From positions 1,674,001-1,738,000 of the forward strand of contig CAWFFZ010000008.1 of the NCBI GenBank assembly GCA_963815295.1: DNA of 64,000 nt, in the 5' to 3' direction. How positions within the stretch are numbered: the stretch's first letter is position 1; each line of letters begins with the position of its first letter. The translations under genes and the position numbers were made by a program. This DNA is from JACDHG01 sp963815295. Lineage in GTDB: Bacteria > Actinomycetota > Actinomycetes > Propionibacteriales > Nocardioidaceae. Below are positions 17,776 through 28,400 of the stretch, in pieces. Below the pieces are notes generated by a model. The model worked only from the letters and a program-made list of their open reading frames with translations, did no database searches and was not told the origin of the DNA.

Positions 17776-18102
17776 TCAGGACGCCAGCACGGTCACGACG
17801 GGCAGCGCGAACAAGCTGACCACCAGCACTGCAACCCGTATTCCCCAGTCCGGCGTCGAGACCCAGCAGACGAACTGAACTAGGAAGAAGCCGACCGCCA
17901 GCAGTCCGAGCTGACGACGCCGTTTGGCCGCGAGCAGCCCCGTTGCAGCAGGGCGCCGTGAACGCCTGGGCAAGAATCGCGTCACCGCCTCCTTGCGCGC
18001 CTGACGGCGGGCCGCGACCTCGGTACTTCGAGCACGCGCAGCCGCGACCCGCGAGGCCTCAGCCTCGCGTTCGGCCCGCCGTCTCGCCCGCTCCTTGCTC
18101 AC
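17776..18102 (-). CDS. Small membrane protein of unknown function in the his operon
   Basis: 108 residues. The first 60 are rich in Arg, Ala and Glu (RARRRAEREAEASRVAAARA) and likely form a basic helix or coiled coil in the cytoplasm. Two hydrophobic segments follow (about residues 65-82 and 86-106). The GTG at 18102 overlaps the stop of the lipoprotein gene (GTGA), so it is the last gene of hisD-C-B-H-lipoprotein. It matches no family I recognise. Confidence 0.75.
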   Translation of the reverse strand: MSKERARRRAEREAEASRVAAARARSTEVAARRQARKEAVTRFLPRRSRRPAATGLLAAKRRRQLGLLAVGFFLVQFVCWVSTPDWGIRVAVLVVSLFALPVVTVLAS

Positions 18103-18566
18103 GCCACCTGGCTCAAGAAGTCCTCGAACACAGCAGGCTGGTCCACCCCGTCGATCGAGTCGTAGGTGCGGCTGCTGCCGTCGTCCCAGACGATCGTGAC
18201 CCGATAGGTCTGCCGGTCGCAGCACTGGTCCTTGGGCATCGGCTCCAGCTCGGCATTAATCAGCGCAGGGTCGGAGGCCGCTTCGAGCACGGCATCGACC
18301 TGGGCCTCGGATTGGCCAGCCGGTGCCGGCCGGTCATGCGAGTACACGAACAACTCGTCGACCGGCTTCAAGCCGCCACTGCGCTGGAACTTGACCGTGA
18401 CGGCCTGTTTGGACTCCGACGAACCAGTCGTCTCCGACGACGTGGAGTTGTCCGGAGCACCCGGCGTACCATCGCCGGGATTGTCATCGTTCGAAGACTC
18501 GGCCCCGCAGCCGACGAGGGCGAGCGTGATCAGGGCGGATGCGAACAGTCCTACAAATCTCTTCAT
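18099..18566 (-). CDS. Putative secreted lipoprotein in the his operon
   Basis: 155 residues. The N-terminus KRFVGLFASALITLALVGC is a lipoprotein signal with lipobox LVGC. A Ser/Thr/Asp-rich linker of about 35 residues follows, then a small folded region with a CC pair (KDQCCDRQTYRVTIVWDDG). The ATG overlaps the hisH stop (ATGA). I do not recognise a family. The position in the his operon is probably opportunistic co-transcription, since an extracytoplasmic role in histidine synthesis is not known. Confidence 0.78.
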   Translation of the reverse strand: MKRFVGLFASALITLALVGCGAESSNDDNPGDGTPGAPDNSTSSETTGSSESKQAVTVKFQRSGGLKPVDELFVYSHDRPAPAGQSEAQVDAVLEAASDPALINAELEPMPKDQCCDRQTYRVTIVWDDGSSRTYDSIDGVDQPAVFEDFLSQVA

Positions 18567-19195
18567 AGTTGTTGGACCCAATTGGACAGCAGTTTGGCTC
18601 CCGCATCCCCTGACTTTTCTGGATGGAACTGGGTGGCCCAGAGAGGACCGTTCTCCACCGCCGCCACAAACACGTCGTTGTCGTGGCGCGTCCAGGTGAC
18701 GATCGGCGGCTGAGTGCGGCCGTGCGTGACAAGCTCCCATCGACGTACAGCATAGGAGTGGACGAAGTAGAACCGTTCCTGCGCGACCCCGTCGAACATC
18801 ACTGACTCAGCGGGTACGTCAACGGTGTTCCACCCGATGTGCGGAAGTACGGCCGCCCGGACCGACTCCACTGTTCCCGGCCATTCTGCGCAACCAGCGG
18901 TCTCGACGCCGTGCTCGACACCCCGCTCGAACATCACCTGATGGCCGACGCAGATGCCGAGCACCGCCCGACCGCCAGCCAGCCGTCGTCCGATGAGTTC
19001 TGGACCGCGGCGCTCGACCAGCCCACTCATGCAGGTCGCGAACGCACCGACGCCCGGCACAACGAGCCCATCGGCGGCCAGCGCCGGCTCCGCTTCGCAG
19101 GTGACCTCGACATCCGCGCCTGCCCGCACCAGGGCACGCTCGGCCGAACGAAGGTTGCCCGAGCCGTAGTCGAACAACACGACGGCTGGGTTCAC
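18563..19195 (-). CDS. hisH: Imidazole glycerol phosphate synthase glutaminase subunit
   Basis: 210 residues. A class I glutamine amidotransferase that feeds ammonia to HisF. The nucleophile is Cys82 in VLGICVGHQVMF, and the His/Glu pair is in ATQFHPEKSGD near the C-terminus. The FDYGSGNLRSA start is typical. I chose GTG at 19195: AAGGGAAG lies just upstream, and the codon overlaps the hisB stop (GTGA). Confidence 0.95.
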   Translation of the reverse strand: MNPAVVLFDYGSGNLRSAERALVRAGADVEVTCEAEPALAADGLVVPGVGAFATCMSGLVERRGPELIGRRLAGGRAVLGICVGHQVMFERGVEHGVETAGCAEWPGTVESVRAAVLPHIGWNTVDVPAESVMFDGVAQERFYFVHSYAVRRWELVTHGRTQPPIVTWTRHDNDVFVAAVENGPLWATQFHPEKSGDAGAKLLSNWVQQL

Positions 19196-19794
19196 AAACT
19201 TCCCTTGGTGCTGGGCACGGCGGTCTCCCGCGGGTCGAGAGCGACGGCCATGCGCAACGCCCGGGCCAGCGCTTTGAACTGAGCTTCCACCAGATGATGA
19301 GGATCGCGCCCCGCTAGCACTCGCACGTGCACGGCGATCGCCGCATGGGCGGAGATTGACTCGAACACGTGGCGCGTCAGCGACCCGGTGTACGACGGAG
19401 AGCCAATCGCGACGAACGCCTGAGCGTCGGGCTCGCCCGTGTGGACGCAGTAGGGGCGCCCGGAGACATCGACCGCACACTGCACCAGAGCCTCGTCCAG
19501 CGGCACCAACGCGTCACCGAACCGCTGGATGCCGACCTTGTCGCCAAGTGCGACCCGCAGGGCCTCTCCGAGCGCGATCGCGACATCCTCGACCGTGTGG
19601 TGCGCGTCGACCTCGACGTCGCCGTTGGCTTCGACGACCAGGTCGATCAGCGAGTGGCGCGACAATGCCGACAGCATGTGGTCGTAGAACGGGACACCTG
19701 TCGCCACGACAGCGCGACCTGTGCCGTCGAGATCGACCTCGACGAGCACCTTCGACTCGTTCGTCGCGCGCTCGATCCTCGCTGTGCGAGCCAT
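19192..19794 (-). CDS. hisB: Imidazoleglycerol-phosphate dehydratase
   Basis: 200 residues, the monofunctional form without the phosphatase domain. The manganese-binding motifs DAHHTVEDV and RDPHHLVEAQFKA are intact, as is FYDHMLSALSRHS. It follows hisC with a one-base overlap (TGATG) and precedes hisH with a 4-base overlap. Confidence 0.96.
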   Translation of the reverse strand: MARTARIERATNESKVLVEVDLDGTGRAVVATGVPFYDHMLSALSRHSLIDLVVEANGDVEVDAHHTVEDVAIALGEALRVALGDKVGIQRFGDALVPLDEALVQCAVDVSGRPYCVHTGEPDAQAFVAIGSPSYTGSLTRHVFESISAHAAIAVHVRVLAGRDPHHLVEAQFKALARALRMAVALDPRETAVPSTKGSL

Positions 19795-20885
19795 CAGTCC
19801 CTCACCTCCCGGAGCACCTCAGTGAGTGCCTCGCGGAACACAATCATCTCCTGCGGGGTCCCGATCGACACCCGCAGCCACCCTTCGGGACCGGTCTCAC
19901 GGATCAGCACACCTTTGTCGACCATGCCCTGCCACACCCGGTGCCGGTCACCGAACGTCCCGAACAGGACGAAGTTGGCGTCCGACTCGGCGACCTGCAA
20001 ACCCTGCCCGGCAAGCCACATGGCCGTCTCGTCGCGGCCGACGCGCAGCTCGTCGACCCGTCCCATCATCTCGTCGCGGTGAGCCAGCGCCGCCATCGCG
20101 ACCGCCTGCGTCACGCTCGACAAGTGGTAGGGAAGCCGGACGACTCGCAGGGCGTCGACAAACGCCTGGCTCGACGCGACGTAGCCGAGGCGCCCACCCG
20201 CGAATGCGAACGCCTTCGACATCGTCCTGGTCACCGCGAGGTGGGGGTAGTCGTCGAGGAGCACCAACGCCGAGGGTGTCCCCACCCGCCGGAACTCGGC
20301 GTACGCCTCGTCAATGACGACCACGCCGGTCGCCACGTCGCAGACCCGCTTTATCGTGTCGAGCCCGACGGCAGTGCCGGTCGGATTGTTCGGCGACGCG
20401 ATCATCACGACGTCCGGCCGCTCGGCCTCGATCGCGACGACCGCAGCCTCCGAGTCGATGGTGAAGTCCCGGGCCCGCGCGACCTCGACGTAGCGGGTCG
20501 CGGTGCCGCGGGCGTACTCCGGATACATCGAGTAGGTCGGCCCGAACGACAAGAGCGACCTCCCCGGACCGCCGAACGCCTGCAGCACTTGCTGCATCAC
20601 CTCGTTGGATCCGTTCGCTGCCCACACCCGCTCGGGCTCCAAGCCATGACCGAGGTAAGCCGCCAGCGCCCCCCGCAGCCTGGCCGCCTCACGATCGGGG
20701 TACCGGTTCAGCGAGCCCGCTGCCTCCAGCACAGCATCCGCGATCGCCTGGGCAACCCGGGCCGACGGCGGGTAAGGGTTCTCGTTGACGTTGAGCAGCA
20801 CGGCCACGTCCAGCTGAGGGGCGCCGTAGGGCTGCACGCCCACGAGCTCGGCCCGCACCGGGAGTGCGCGTCCGCGGTCGGTCAT
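19794..20885 (-). CDS. hisC: Histidinol-phosphate aminotransferase
   Basis: 363 residues, fold type I PLP enzyme. It makes histidinol phosphate from imidazole acetol phosphate and glutamate. The PLP lysine is in TRTMSKAFAFAGGRLGY, the Asn-Asn-Pro region is ASPNNPTGT, and the Asp-x-Ala-Tyr is VIDEAYAEF. The ATG overlaps the hisD stop by 4 bases. Confidence 0.95.
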   Translation of the reverse strand: MTDRGRALPVRAELVGVQPYGAPQLDVAVLLNVNENPYPPSARVAQAIADAVLEAAGSLNRYPDREAARLRGALAAYLGHGLEPERVWAANGSNEVMQQVLQAFGGPGRSLLSFGPTYSMYPEYARGTATRYVEVARARDFTIDSEAAVVAIEAERPDVVMIASPNNPTGTAVGLDTIKRVCDVATGVVVIDEAYAEFRRVGTPSALVLLDDYPHLAVTRTMSKAFAFAGGRLGYVASSQAFVDALRVVRLPYHLSSVTQAVAMAALAHRDEMMGRVDELRVGRDETAMWLAGQGLQVAESDANFVLFGTFGDRHRVWQGMVDKGVLIRETGPEGWLRVSIGTPQEMIVFREALTEVLREVRD

Positions 20886-22204
20886 CGCGGTTCCAGCCGC
20901 GCCCGGACTGCGTCACCGTGCGCGGGCAGGTCCTCCGCCTCCGACAAGGTCAGCACGTGACCGGCGGCATCGTCGAGGGCCGCCCGCGTGTAGTCGACCA
21001 CCTGCACGGTCTTGAGAAAGGCGCGGACCGACAACCCCGACGAGTGGCAGGCACAGCCCGCCGTAGGGAGCACGTGGTTGGAGCCGGCGCAGTAGTCCCC
21101 GAGCGAAACCGGGGTGTACGGACCGACGAAGACCGCTCCCGCGTTACGGATTCGCCCTACCCGCTGCGCAGCGTCGACCGTGTGGATCTCGAGGTGCTCG
21201 GCGGCATACGCGTTTACCACGTCCTCGCCCTGGTCCAGATCGTCGACCAGCACGATAGCCGACTGCTCGCCATCCAGCGCCGCCGTCACTCGCTCGACAT
21301 GCTTGGTGCCGGCCAGCTGACGATCGAGCTCCACCACCACCGCATCGGCGAGCCGGGTGGAGTCGGTGACGAGCACGGCGGCTGCCAGGACGTCGTGCTC
21401 GGCCTGGCTGATCAGGTCGGCCGCGACATACACCGGGTCGGCGGCGTCATCGGCAAGGATGGCGATCTCGGTGGGGCCGGCTTCGGAGTCGATCCCCACA
21501 ACCCCACGGAGCAGCCGCTTCGCAGCGACTCCGTAGATGTTCGCCGGGCCGGTGACAAGGTCGACGGGCAAGCAGTCACCGTCGTCGTGGGTGTAGCCGT
21601 ACGCGAACATCGCCACCGCCGCAGCGCCTCCGGCGGCATACACCTCGTCGACTCCGAGCAGCGCACACGCAGCCAGGATCAGTGGATGAGGCAATCCGCC
21701 GTACTCACGCTGGGCAGGGCTCGCCAGCGCCAACGACTGGACCCCTGCCACTTGGGCCGGTACGACGTTCATCAGCACCGACGACACGAGCGGCGCCTTC
21801 GCCGCGGGTACGTACAGACCCACCCGGTCGACCGGAACGTTTCGCTGGGTCACTGTCCCGCCTGGCGACACCTCGGTCACGGTGTCGCTGGGCAATTCGG
21901 CCTGGCATGTCGCCCGCAGCCGGACGATCGACTCCTCCAGGCTTGTCCGTAGGCCGGCATCGAGGCGACCGAGGGCAGTGGCCAACTCCGCCGCGGGCAC
22001 GCGCGCCCGGCCGATCTCGACACCGTCATGGAGGGCGGCCTGCCGCAACAACTCGGCGTGGCCATGCTCGCGAACGGCTTCACAGATCGGCCGCACCTGC
22101 TCCATCGCTTCGGCCACGTCGAAGGCCGCCCGAGGCACCAGCGTCCGGTAGTCGACGCGGGCACCGGCAGCACCGAAGCCACGCGCATCGATCTGGCGGA
22201 TCAT
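20882..22204 (-). CDS. hisD: Histidinol dehydrogenase
   Basis: 440 residues. It oxidises histidinol to histidine in two NAD-dependent steps with zinc. Family segments include YVPAAKAPLVSSVLMNVVPA, VDLVTGPANIYG, LISQAEHD and NHVLPTAG. I chose ATG at 22204; the codon before it is GTG. The GGAG stretch is too close to the ATG to be a normal SD, and a TAGACT box ends 6 bases upstream, so a leaderless transcript beginning at the ATG is likely. It heads the hisDCBH run. Confidence 0.95.
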   Translation of the reverse strand: MIRQIDARGFGAAGARVDYRTLVPRAAFDVAEAMEQVRPICEAVREHGHAELLRQAALHDGVEIGRARVPAAELATALGRLDAGLRTSLEESIVRLRATCQAELPSDTVTEVSPGGTVTQRNVPVDRVGLYVPAAKAPLVSSVLMNVVPAQVAGVQSLALASPAQREYGGLPHPLILAACALLGVDEVYAAGGAAAVAMFAYGYTHDDGDCLPVDLVTGPANIYGVAAKRLLRGVVGIDSEAGPTEIAILADDAADPVYVAADLISQAEHDVLAAAVLVTDSTRLADAVVVELDRQLAGTKHVERVTAALDGEQSAIVLVDDLDQGEDVVNAYAAEHLEIHTVDAAQRVGRIRNAGAVFVGPYTPVSLGDYCAGSNHVLPTAGCACHSSGLSVRAFLKTVQVVDYTRAALDDAAGHVLTLSEAEDLPAHGDAVRARLEPR

Positions 22205-22210
22205 CACTCC

Positions 22211-22216
22211 AGTCTA
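22211..22216 (-). promoter_or_regulatory. Candidate leaderless -10 box of hisD
   Basis: TAGACT on the minus strand, six bases before the hisD ATG. No clear -35 is seen. The predicted start of transcription falls on the ATG. Confidence 0.55.
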
Positions 22217-22281
22217 AGTAAGTCACGGATGGCCGACGGCTCGGTCTCAGCAAACGCCCCGGAGCGGCTAGGTGGTGGTGT

Positions 22282-22287
22282 TAGGTT
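22282..22287 (+). promoter_or_regulatory. Candidate leaderless -10 box of the LON-domain gene
   Basis: TAGGTT, six bases before the GTG at 22294, in the 89-bp divergent spacer shared with hisD. No usable SD at normal spacing. Confidence 0.5.
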
Positions 22288-22293
22288 CGGAGC

Positions 22294-22974
22294 GTGGGTG
22301 AGCCGCTACCTCTCTTCCCCCTGAACACGGTGCTGTTCCCCGGGATCGTGATGCCGCTCCACATCTTCGAGGACCGCTACCGACTCCTGGTCCGCGACCT
22401 GATCGCGCTCCCTCCCGACGCGGCCCGAGAGTTCGGTGTGGTCGCGATCAAGGTCGGCTACGAGGTGGGCGCCCGCGGGGTCCACACGATCCAGCGCACC
22501 GGATGCGCCGCCCTGGTGACCGAGGTGACCGCAAACCCGGATGGGACGTTCGAGATCGTCGTGGTAGGTCGGCGGCGCTTCCATGTCGAGAGCCTCGACC
22601 CGTCGCAGGAATACCTCCGCGCCGACGTCGAGTGGCTCCCCGACACCGATGGAGGCGAGTCACCCGCCGACGCCGTAGAGGCGGCCGGCATCGCTCGAGC
22701 GCTCTTCGACGCTTACCGTGACGCCGTTGCCGGTCTGCGTGGCGAGGACGTGCTCGAGGGTGACACTCCGTCCGACCCGGTCGACCTGTCGTACACGCTG
22801 GCGGCGGCACTGGTCCTCGGCCTCAACGATCGCCAAGCCATGCTGGAAGCACCCGATGTCGTGAGCCGGCTTCGGCTGGGCACCCAGTTCATGCGCTCCG
22901 AGCTGCGCGCGATTACCGCCATCCCGTCGCTCCCGGCGACGATGATGGCACGCACGCAGTGGTCACCCAACTGA
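22294..22974 (+). CDS. LON peptidase substrate-binding domain protein
   Basis: 226 residues, GTG start. The N-terminal LON domain is plain: LPLFPLNTVLFPGIVMPLHI, FEDRYRLLVRDL and FEIVVVGRRRFHVESL. There is no AAA or protease domain, so it is the stand-alone form. In proteases this domain binds unfolded substrates; what the stand-alone form does is not settled. It is divergent from hisD and convergent with the DUF3352 gene (6 bp apart). Confidence 0.9.
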   Translation: MGEPLPLFPLNTVLFPGIVMPLHIFEDRYRLLVRDLIALPPDAAREFGVVAIKVGYEVGARGVHTIQRTGCAALVTEVTANPDGTFEIVVVGRRRFHVESLDPSQEYLRADVEWLPDTDGGESPADAVEAAGIARALFDAYRDAVAGLRGEDVLEGDTPSDPVDLSYTLAAALVLGLNDRQAMLEAPDVVSRLRLGTQFMRSELRAITAIPSLPATMMARTQWSPN

Positions 22975-22980
22975 CGCCCG

Positions 22981-24783
22981 TCAGTCGTTGACCGACATCC
23001 GGAACGTCGACACCGTGTAGTCACCCTCGACTGCGAACGTGAACCCGAACGCTTGGATCGGCGTCACGTTGTCGATCTCTTCGGCTCCCATGCCGTCGTC
23101 CTGCATTGCCTGAACGACCTGATCCTCGATCGAGTCGAAGTTGAAGAACAACACGAACTCCTTGCTCGCGCCGTCGTCGACCACGGACTGGAAGGCGTCC
23201 GTGTCGCCGAGTGTGCCTTCCTCAGAGAGAGTGTCGGCATAGTCGTCGTTGGTCGCGACGATGAGCCCATCATCGACGTCCTTCTTCGAAACCGGGAACT
23301 CCTGATCGGTCTCGTCTTCCACGAGTGTCAGCACCCTCTCGTACAGCTCGTTGAGCTTGTCAGGGTCGCTGGTGAAGCGCACTCCGGCGTTGATCTGGCT
23401 CGGGTCTCCCGAGGTGAGTCCCTCCGACGACAACCCTTCGGAGTCGACGGCGAACAGGATGTTGTCGCCCAGAACGGTCGCGATGTCGTCAGGCAGGGAC
23501 AGACCGGTCTCCGCCTCGAACCCTGCCAGCTCTTCCTCGACGTCCACGCCTTGCTTTCTGGCGGCCTCCACGACGGTCTCCCAGGTCTGGTCGACGCGGG
23601 TCTTGCCGCCGGCCTCGGACATGGCGAACGCCGTGGTGTCGGGCAGGTCGACGATCTTGTTGTCCTCGTGGTCGACTTCTTCAGTGTTTCCGAAGACGCT
23701 GGCGACCACCTCGAGACTGTCACTCTCGAAGCTGAACGTGGCTGCTGCGCGCTGGTAGCTGTCCACCAACAAGTCGAGGTCCTCTGTCCCCAGCGCGGCA
23801 GGTGCGTAGCGGTTGACCGCGTCCTCGACGTCGACCCACATGGTGGCGAAACCGAGATCACCCAGCGAGTCGAGGTCGGACGTGAAGTCACCGTCGTCGG
23901 CGAGCGATCCTTCGGACAGGTCGTCGGCGTATCCGTCGGCGATCTCCTGGGTCTCGGCTATCAATGCATAGCCGTCAGCGAATGCGAGCCCGTAGTCTGC
24001 GTCGCCGCCTCCACAGGTGGCCAGCTTGTCCAAGCCGTCTCTGGCGGCGCCTTCGTCGCTGACCTCCGCGGCGAACAAGAAGTCCGGCGAGCTGCTTTCG
24101 CCACTCGCGGGCATCCCCGCGAATGCGAACTTGTACCCCAGCCAGGGCTGGATGTCGTCGTTGAAGGTCAGGTCGCAATCTGAGCTCTGCAAAGCCTCGT
24201 CGAAGAGAGGCTCACGGATATCGGACTCGGCGTCAGAAATGTCGACACTCTCCCTGAAGGCTGGGAAGTGGTCGAGGAACTGCACCGCCTTGACCTTCTG
24301 CCCAGCTGACGGGTCCAGATCGACGCCGACGTAGAACACCGCGTTCGCCGGGATCGCTTCGGCCGCTGCCGGAGAGCTGTCGGCGAACACGTTGAACGGG
24401 TCGACCTTGTAGACCGCGAACGCTCCACCAGCGAGCACAACCGCGACGACCAGCGAGATGATCAGCACCTTCAGCCCACGATGCTTGGGCGGTGCAGGCT
24501 GGTACGACGGCTCCCCCTGGCCGTACCCACCGGGACCGTAGCCACCGGGCCCGTAGCCACCAGGTCCGCCAGGTCCAGGGGGTCCACCAGGTCCACCTTG
24601 GCCGGGTCCCCCAGGTCCTCCGGGTCCGCCCTGCCACGGGCCGCCTTGCCACGGACCGGGCTGGCCAGGACCGCCCGGGCCCGGGCCATACTGACCGGGG
24701 CCTGGACCGGGGCCGTAGCCGCCAGGACCGGGTGGCTGGCCGCCGCCGGACGGACCGTACCCGCTTGGCGTGTTACCCGACAT
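22981..24783 (-). CDS. DUF3352 domain membrane-anchored protein
   Basis: 600 residues. The first 95 are a Gly/Pro/Gln/Tyr-rich disordered tract with repeated GGYGPG and GPGG units. One membrane segment follows (HRGLKVLIISLVVAVVLAGG, about 102-122). The rest is a large outward domain starting AIPANAVFYVGVDLDPSAGQ, which matches DUF3352. The function is not known. A good SD (AGAGGGG) lies upstream of the ATG. Confidence 0.85.
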   Translation of the reverse strand: MSGNTPSGYGPSGGGQPPGPGGYGPGPGPGQYGPGPGGPGQPGPWQGGPWQGGPGGPGGPGQGGPGGPPGPGGPGGYGPGGYGPGGYGQGEPSYQPAPPKHRGLKVLIISLVVAVVLAGGAFAVYKVDPFNVFADSSPAAAEAIPANAVFYVGVDLDPSAGQKVKAVQFLDHFPAFRESVDISDAESDIREPLFDEALQSSDCDLTFNDDIQPWLGYKFAFAGMPASGESSSPDFLFAAEVSDEGAARDGLDKLATCGGGDADYGLAFADGYALIAETQEIADGYADDLSEGSLADDGDFTSDLDSLGDLGFATMWVDVEDAVNRYAPAALGTEDLDLLVDSYQRAAATFSFESDSLEVVASVFGNTEEVDHEDNKIVDLPDTTAFAMSEAGGKTRVDQTWETVVEAARKQGVDVEEELAGFEAETGLSLPDDIATVLGDNILFAVDSEGLSSEGLTSGDPSQINAGVRFTSDPDKLNELYERVLTLVEDETDQEFPVSKKDVDDGLIVATNDDYADTLSEEGTLGDTDAFQSVVDDGASKEFVLFFNFDSIEDQVVQAMQDDGMGAEEIDNVTPIQAFGFTFAVEGDYTVSTFRMSVND

Positions 24784-24816
24784 GTGACGACCCCTCTTGT
24801 CAAGAAGATGACAGTG

Positions 24817-25452
24817 TCAAGAAGATGACTGCTGCCCGAGATTACTCGACGGAGGGGCCACTTCAGGGCGGTTCTGATGCTTCGGCCACGCGAAAACAGC
24901 AGCCAGCACCCCGATCAATCCACCGACTGGCCAGGCAAGATAGGCGACCTTGGTCCCGAGAGTCACTTCGCTCGTGATCGTGTCGCCGACTTCGGCCGTC
25001 TCGAGCTGCGCCTGCACATCCGCTCCGAACACGAGGTGGCCGACCCAGTAGGTCAGCACGCTCGCGATCACGCTGAGCACCAGCACCGCGACCACGGTGA
25101 CCACGCCAAAGCGATAGCCCCGCCACGCGACGACGAGACCGGACACGACGCCGAACGCCAGGGTCACCACCATGAACCAGAACGTCACGCCGGACTCCTG
25201 GTCGAGCTCGGCCACGCCGAAGAACACCCCTTCGGCCGTGAGCTGCGCCGACGGTGGGTCGGCGACAGCCACCCATATCCAAGCCGCCGCGATGGCGAGC
25301 ACCGCACCCGCGACCGCGCACACCGCGACAAGGACGATCTTGGCTTGGACCGACGTCGACTCAGGGTCAGGACCGGGCGCGGACACCTGCTCCGACCAGG
25401 GAGGCAGCGGATCCGAAGCGCCGGGGCCCGTCACCGGGTGTTCGACAGACAC
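24817..25452 (-). CDS. Four-helix membrane protein of unknown function
   Basis: 211 residues, GTG start, overlapping the end of dnaE by 22 bases. Hydrophobic segments lie at about residues 37-60, 90-108, 115-138 and 170-190. The N-terminal 35 residues are Pro/Ser-rich and probably cytoplasmic. I recognise no family. Confidence 0.75.
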   Translation of the reverse strand: MSVEHPVTGPGASDPLPPWSEQVSAPGPDPESTSVQAKIVLVAVCAVAGAVLAIAAAWIWVAVADPPSAQLTAEGVFFGVAELDQESGVTFWFMVVTLAFGVVSGLVVAWRGYRFGVVTVVAVLVLSVIASVLTYWVGHLVFGADVQAQLETAEVGDTITSEVTLGTKVAYLAWPVGGLIGVLAAVFAWPKHQNRPEVAPPSSNLGQQSSS

Positions 25453-28400
25453 GCCGGCCCCAACAACGCCTTGAGGTCGGCCATCAACGCAGGCGATGGA
25501 GTGACGCGGAACCCCTGGTCGAGCCGCATCACCATGGTCCGACCCGCGGACTGCAGCTTGAGGTGCACCTCGGCGACACCGGGATGCGTCGACAGCACGT
25601 CCTTGAGCTGGTCGACGACAGGTGGTGTCACCCGGACGGATGGCATCGAGATCACGATGGGGCCGTCCGCCGTGCCCGTCGTGAGGTCGGGCACGGTGAT
25701 GTCTGCGGCCTTGAGCTGCAGGGCGTCGTCTCGACCCAGCGTCACGACGCCCCGGACCGTCACGACAGCGTCCTCGACAAGGATCGTGGACGACTGCTGG
25801 TACTGGCCGGGGAACACCAGCACCTCGACGCTGCCCTCGAGGTCCTCCAGCGTGATGACGGCATACTGCTCGCCGCGCCGGGTGGTCTTGCGCACCACCG
25901 AGGTGACGAGGCCCGACACGAGCACCTGGCTGCCTTCGGACTTGGCCTCACCCGTGACAAGTGCTCCGATCGTCACGTCGCTGCTCTTCGACAGAACGTG
26001 CTCGAGACCATTGAGTGGATGGTCGGAGACGTAGAGGCCTAGCATGTCGCGCTCGTAGGCGAGCAGGGACCGCTTGTCCCACTCCTCGAGCCCCGGCACC
26101 TGGACGGCGGTCCCGGAGAAGGTGTCGTCCTCGAGCCCACCGAACAAGGAGTCCTGACCGATCGCTTCGTTGCGCTTGAGGTCGATGTACTGGTCGGCGG
26201 CACCCTCATGGATGGCGACCAGACCGCGCCGCGTGTAGCCCATGGAGTCGAACGCCCCGGCCTTGCAGAGCGATTCCAGCACGCGCTTGTTGCACACCGG
26301 GACGGGGACCTTGGCCATGAAGTCGGCGAAGTCGGCGAAGCGACCACTAGCCTCACGCGCGGCGACCAGCCCTGCTACGACGTTGACGCCGACGTTGCGA
26401 ATCGCCGACAGTCCGAAGCGGATGTCGGTGCCCACCGGAGTGAAGTTGGCGTCGGACTCGTTGACGTCGGGCGGCAGTACCTTGATGCCCATCCGACGGC
26501 ATTCGTTGAGATAGACCGCAGACCTGTCCTTGTCATCGCGGGTGCTGGTCAGCAGCGCGGCCATGTACTCGGCGGGGTAGTTTGCTTTGAGGTAGCCGGT
26601 CCAGTAGGACACGACGGCGTACCCGGCTCCGTGGCTCTTGTTAAATCCGTAGTCGCAGAACGGAAGCAACGTGTCCCAGAGCGCCTTGACGGCTCCCTTG
26701 GAGTAGCCGCGCTCGGCCATTCCGGTGGAGAAGGCTTCGTACTGCTGCTCCAGCTCGGCCTTCTTCTTTTTCCCCATCGCCCGCCGGAGCAGGTCGGCGC
26801 TGGCCAGGGAGTAGCCGGCGACGCGCTGCGCGATCGCCATCACCTGCTCCTGGTAGACGACCAGGCCATGCGTCTCGCCGAGGACCTCGGCGAGCGGCTC
26901 TGCGAGCTCGGGATGGATCGGCACTACCTGCTGGCGGTTGTTCTTGCGGTTGGCGTAGTCATTGTGCGCGTTGGTGGCCATCGGCCCAGGTCGGTATAGC
27001 GCGAGGACCGCGGTGATGTCATCGAAGCAGTCGGGCTTCATCCCCCGCAGCAGTGAACGCATCGGACCACCGTCGAGCTGGAAGACGCCGAGCGTGTCGC
27101 CGCGCCCCAACAGCTCGTACGTCGCCGGGTCGTCAAACGTCAGCGACTCGACTACCACGCTCTCACCTCGGTTGGCCTTGATGTTCAGCAAGGCATCTTG
27201 GATAACCGTGAGGTTGCGTAGACCCAGGAAGTCCATCTTGAGCAGCCCGAGAGCCTCACACGTCGGGTAGTCGAACTGCGTGATCGTGGCGCCGTCTTGC
27301 TCACGTCGCATGATCGGGATGTTGTCGATCAGCGGCTCGCTGGACATGATCATCGCGCAGGCGTGAACACCCCACTGGCGCTTCAGACCCTCGAGGCCGC
27401 GGGCTGTGTCGACGATCTTGCGGACCTCGTGGTCACTTTCGTACAGAGCCCTGAACTCGCCCGCCTCGGCATACCGCTTGTGCTTCGGGTTGAAGATCTC
27501 GTTGACGGGGATGTCCTTGCCCATCACGGATGCCGGCATCGCCTTGGTGATCCGCTCGCCCATGGCGAACGGGTAACCGAGCACTCGCGAGGAGTCCTTC
27601 ACCGCCTGCTTGGCTTTGATAGTGCCGAACGTCACCACCTGGGCGACCCGGTCCTCGCCGTACTTTTCGTTGACGTAGCGCAGGACCTCACCACGGCCGC
27701 GCTCGTCGAAGTCGATGTCGATGTCGGGCATCGAGATGCGCTCAGGGTTGAGGAACCGCTCGAAGAGGAGTCCGTGCTCGATGGGGTCGAGCTCGGTGAT
27801 TCCCATGGCGTAGGCCACCATCGATCCAGCGGCTGACCCGCGGCCCGGACCGACGCGGATGCCTTGCGACTTCGCCCAGCCGATGCAGTCGGCGGTGACG
27901 AGGAAGTAGCCAGGAAAGCCCATCTGCAAGATGACGCCGACCTCGAAGTCGGCACGCTCGCGGACCTGGGCAGAGACCCCGCCGGGGTAACGGCGGGTGA
28001 GGCCGACCTCGACCTCCTTCACGAACCAGGTGTCCTCGGTTTCTCCCTCGGGGACCTGGAAACGCGGCATCAGGTTGCGGCCCGTCGCGAACTTGACGTT
28101 GCACCGCTCCGCAATCAACAACGTGTTGTCACAGGCATCAGGGAGCTCCGAGAAGACCTCCCGCATCTGGGCCGGGGTCTTGAGGTAGTAACCATCGCCC
28201 TCGAACTGGAACCGGTTGGCGTCGTTCATCGTCGAGCCCGACTGCACACACAACAAAGCCTCGTGGCTCATCGCGTCCTCACGCCGCGTGTAGTGCAAGT
28301 CGTTGGTCGCCACCAAGGGGAGGTTGAGCTCCTTGGCCAGTCTCAGCAGGTCCTCGCGGACCCGAGTCTCGATGCTGAGGCCGTGGTCCATCAGCTCGAC

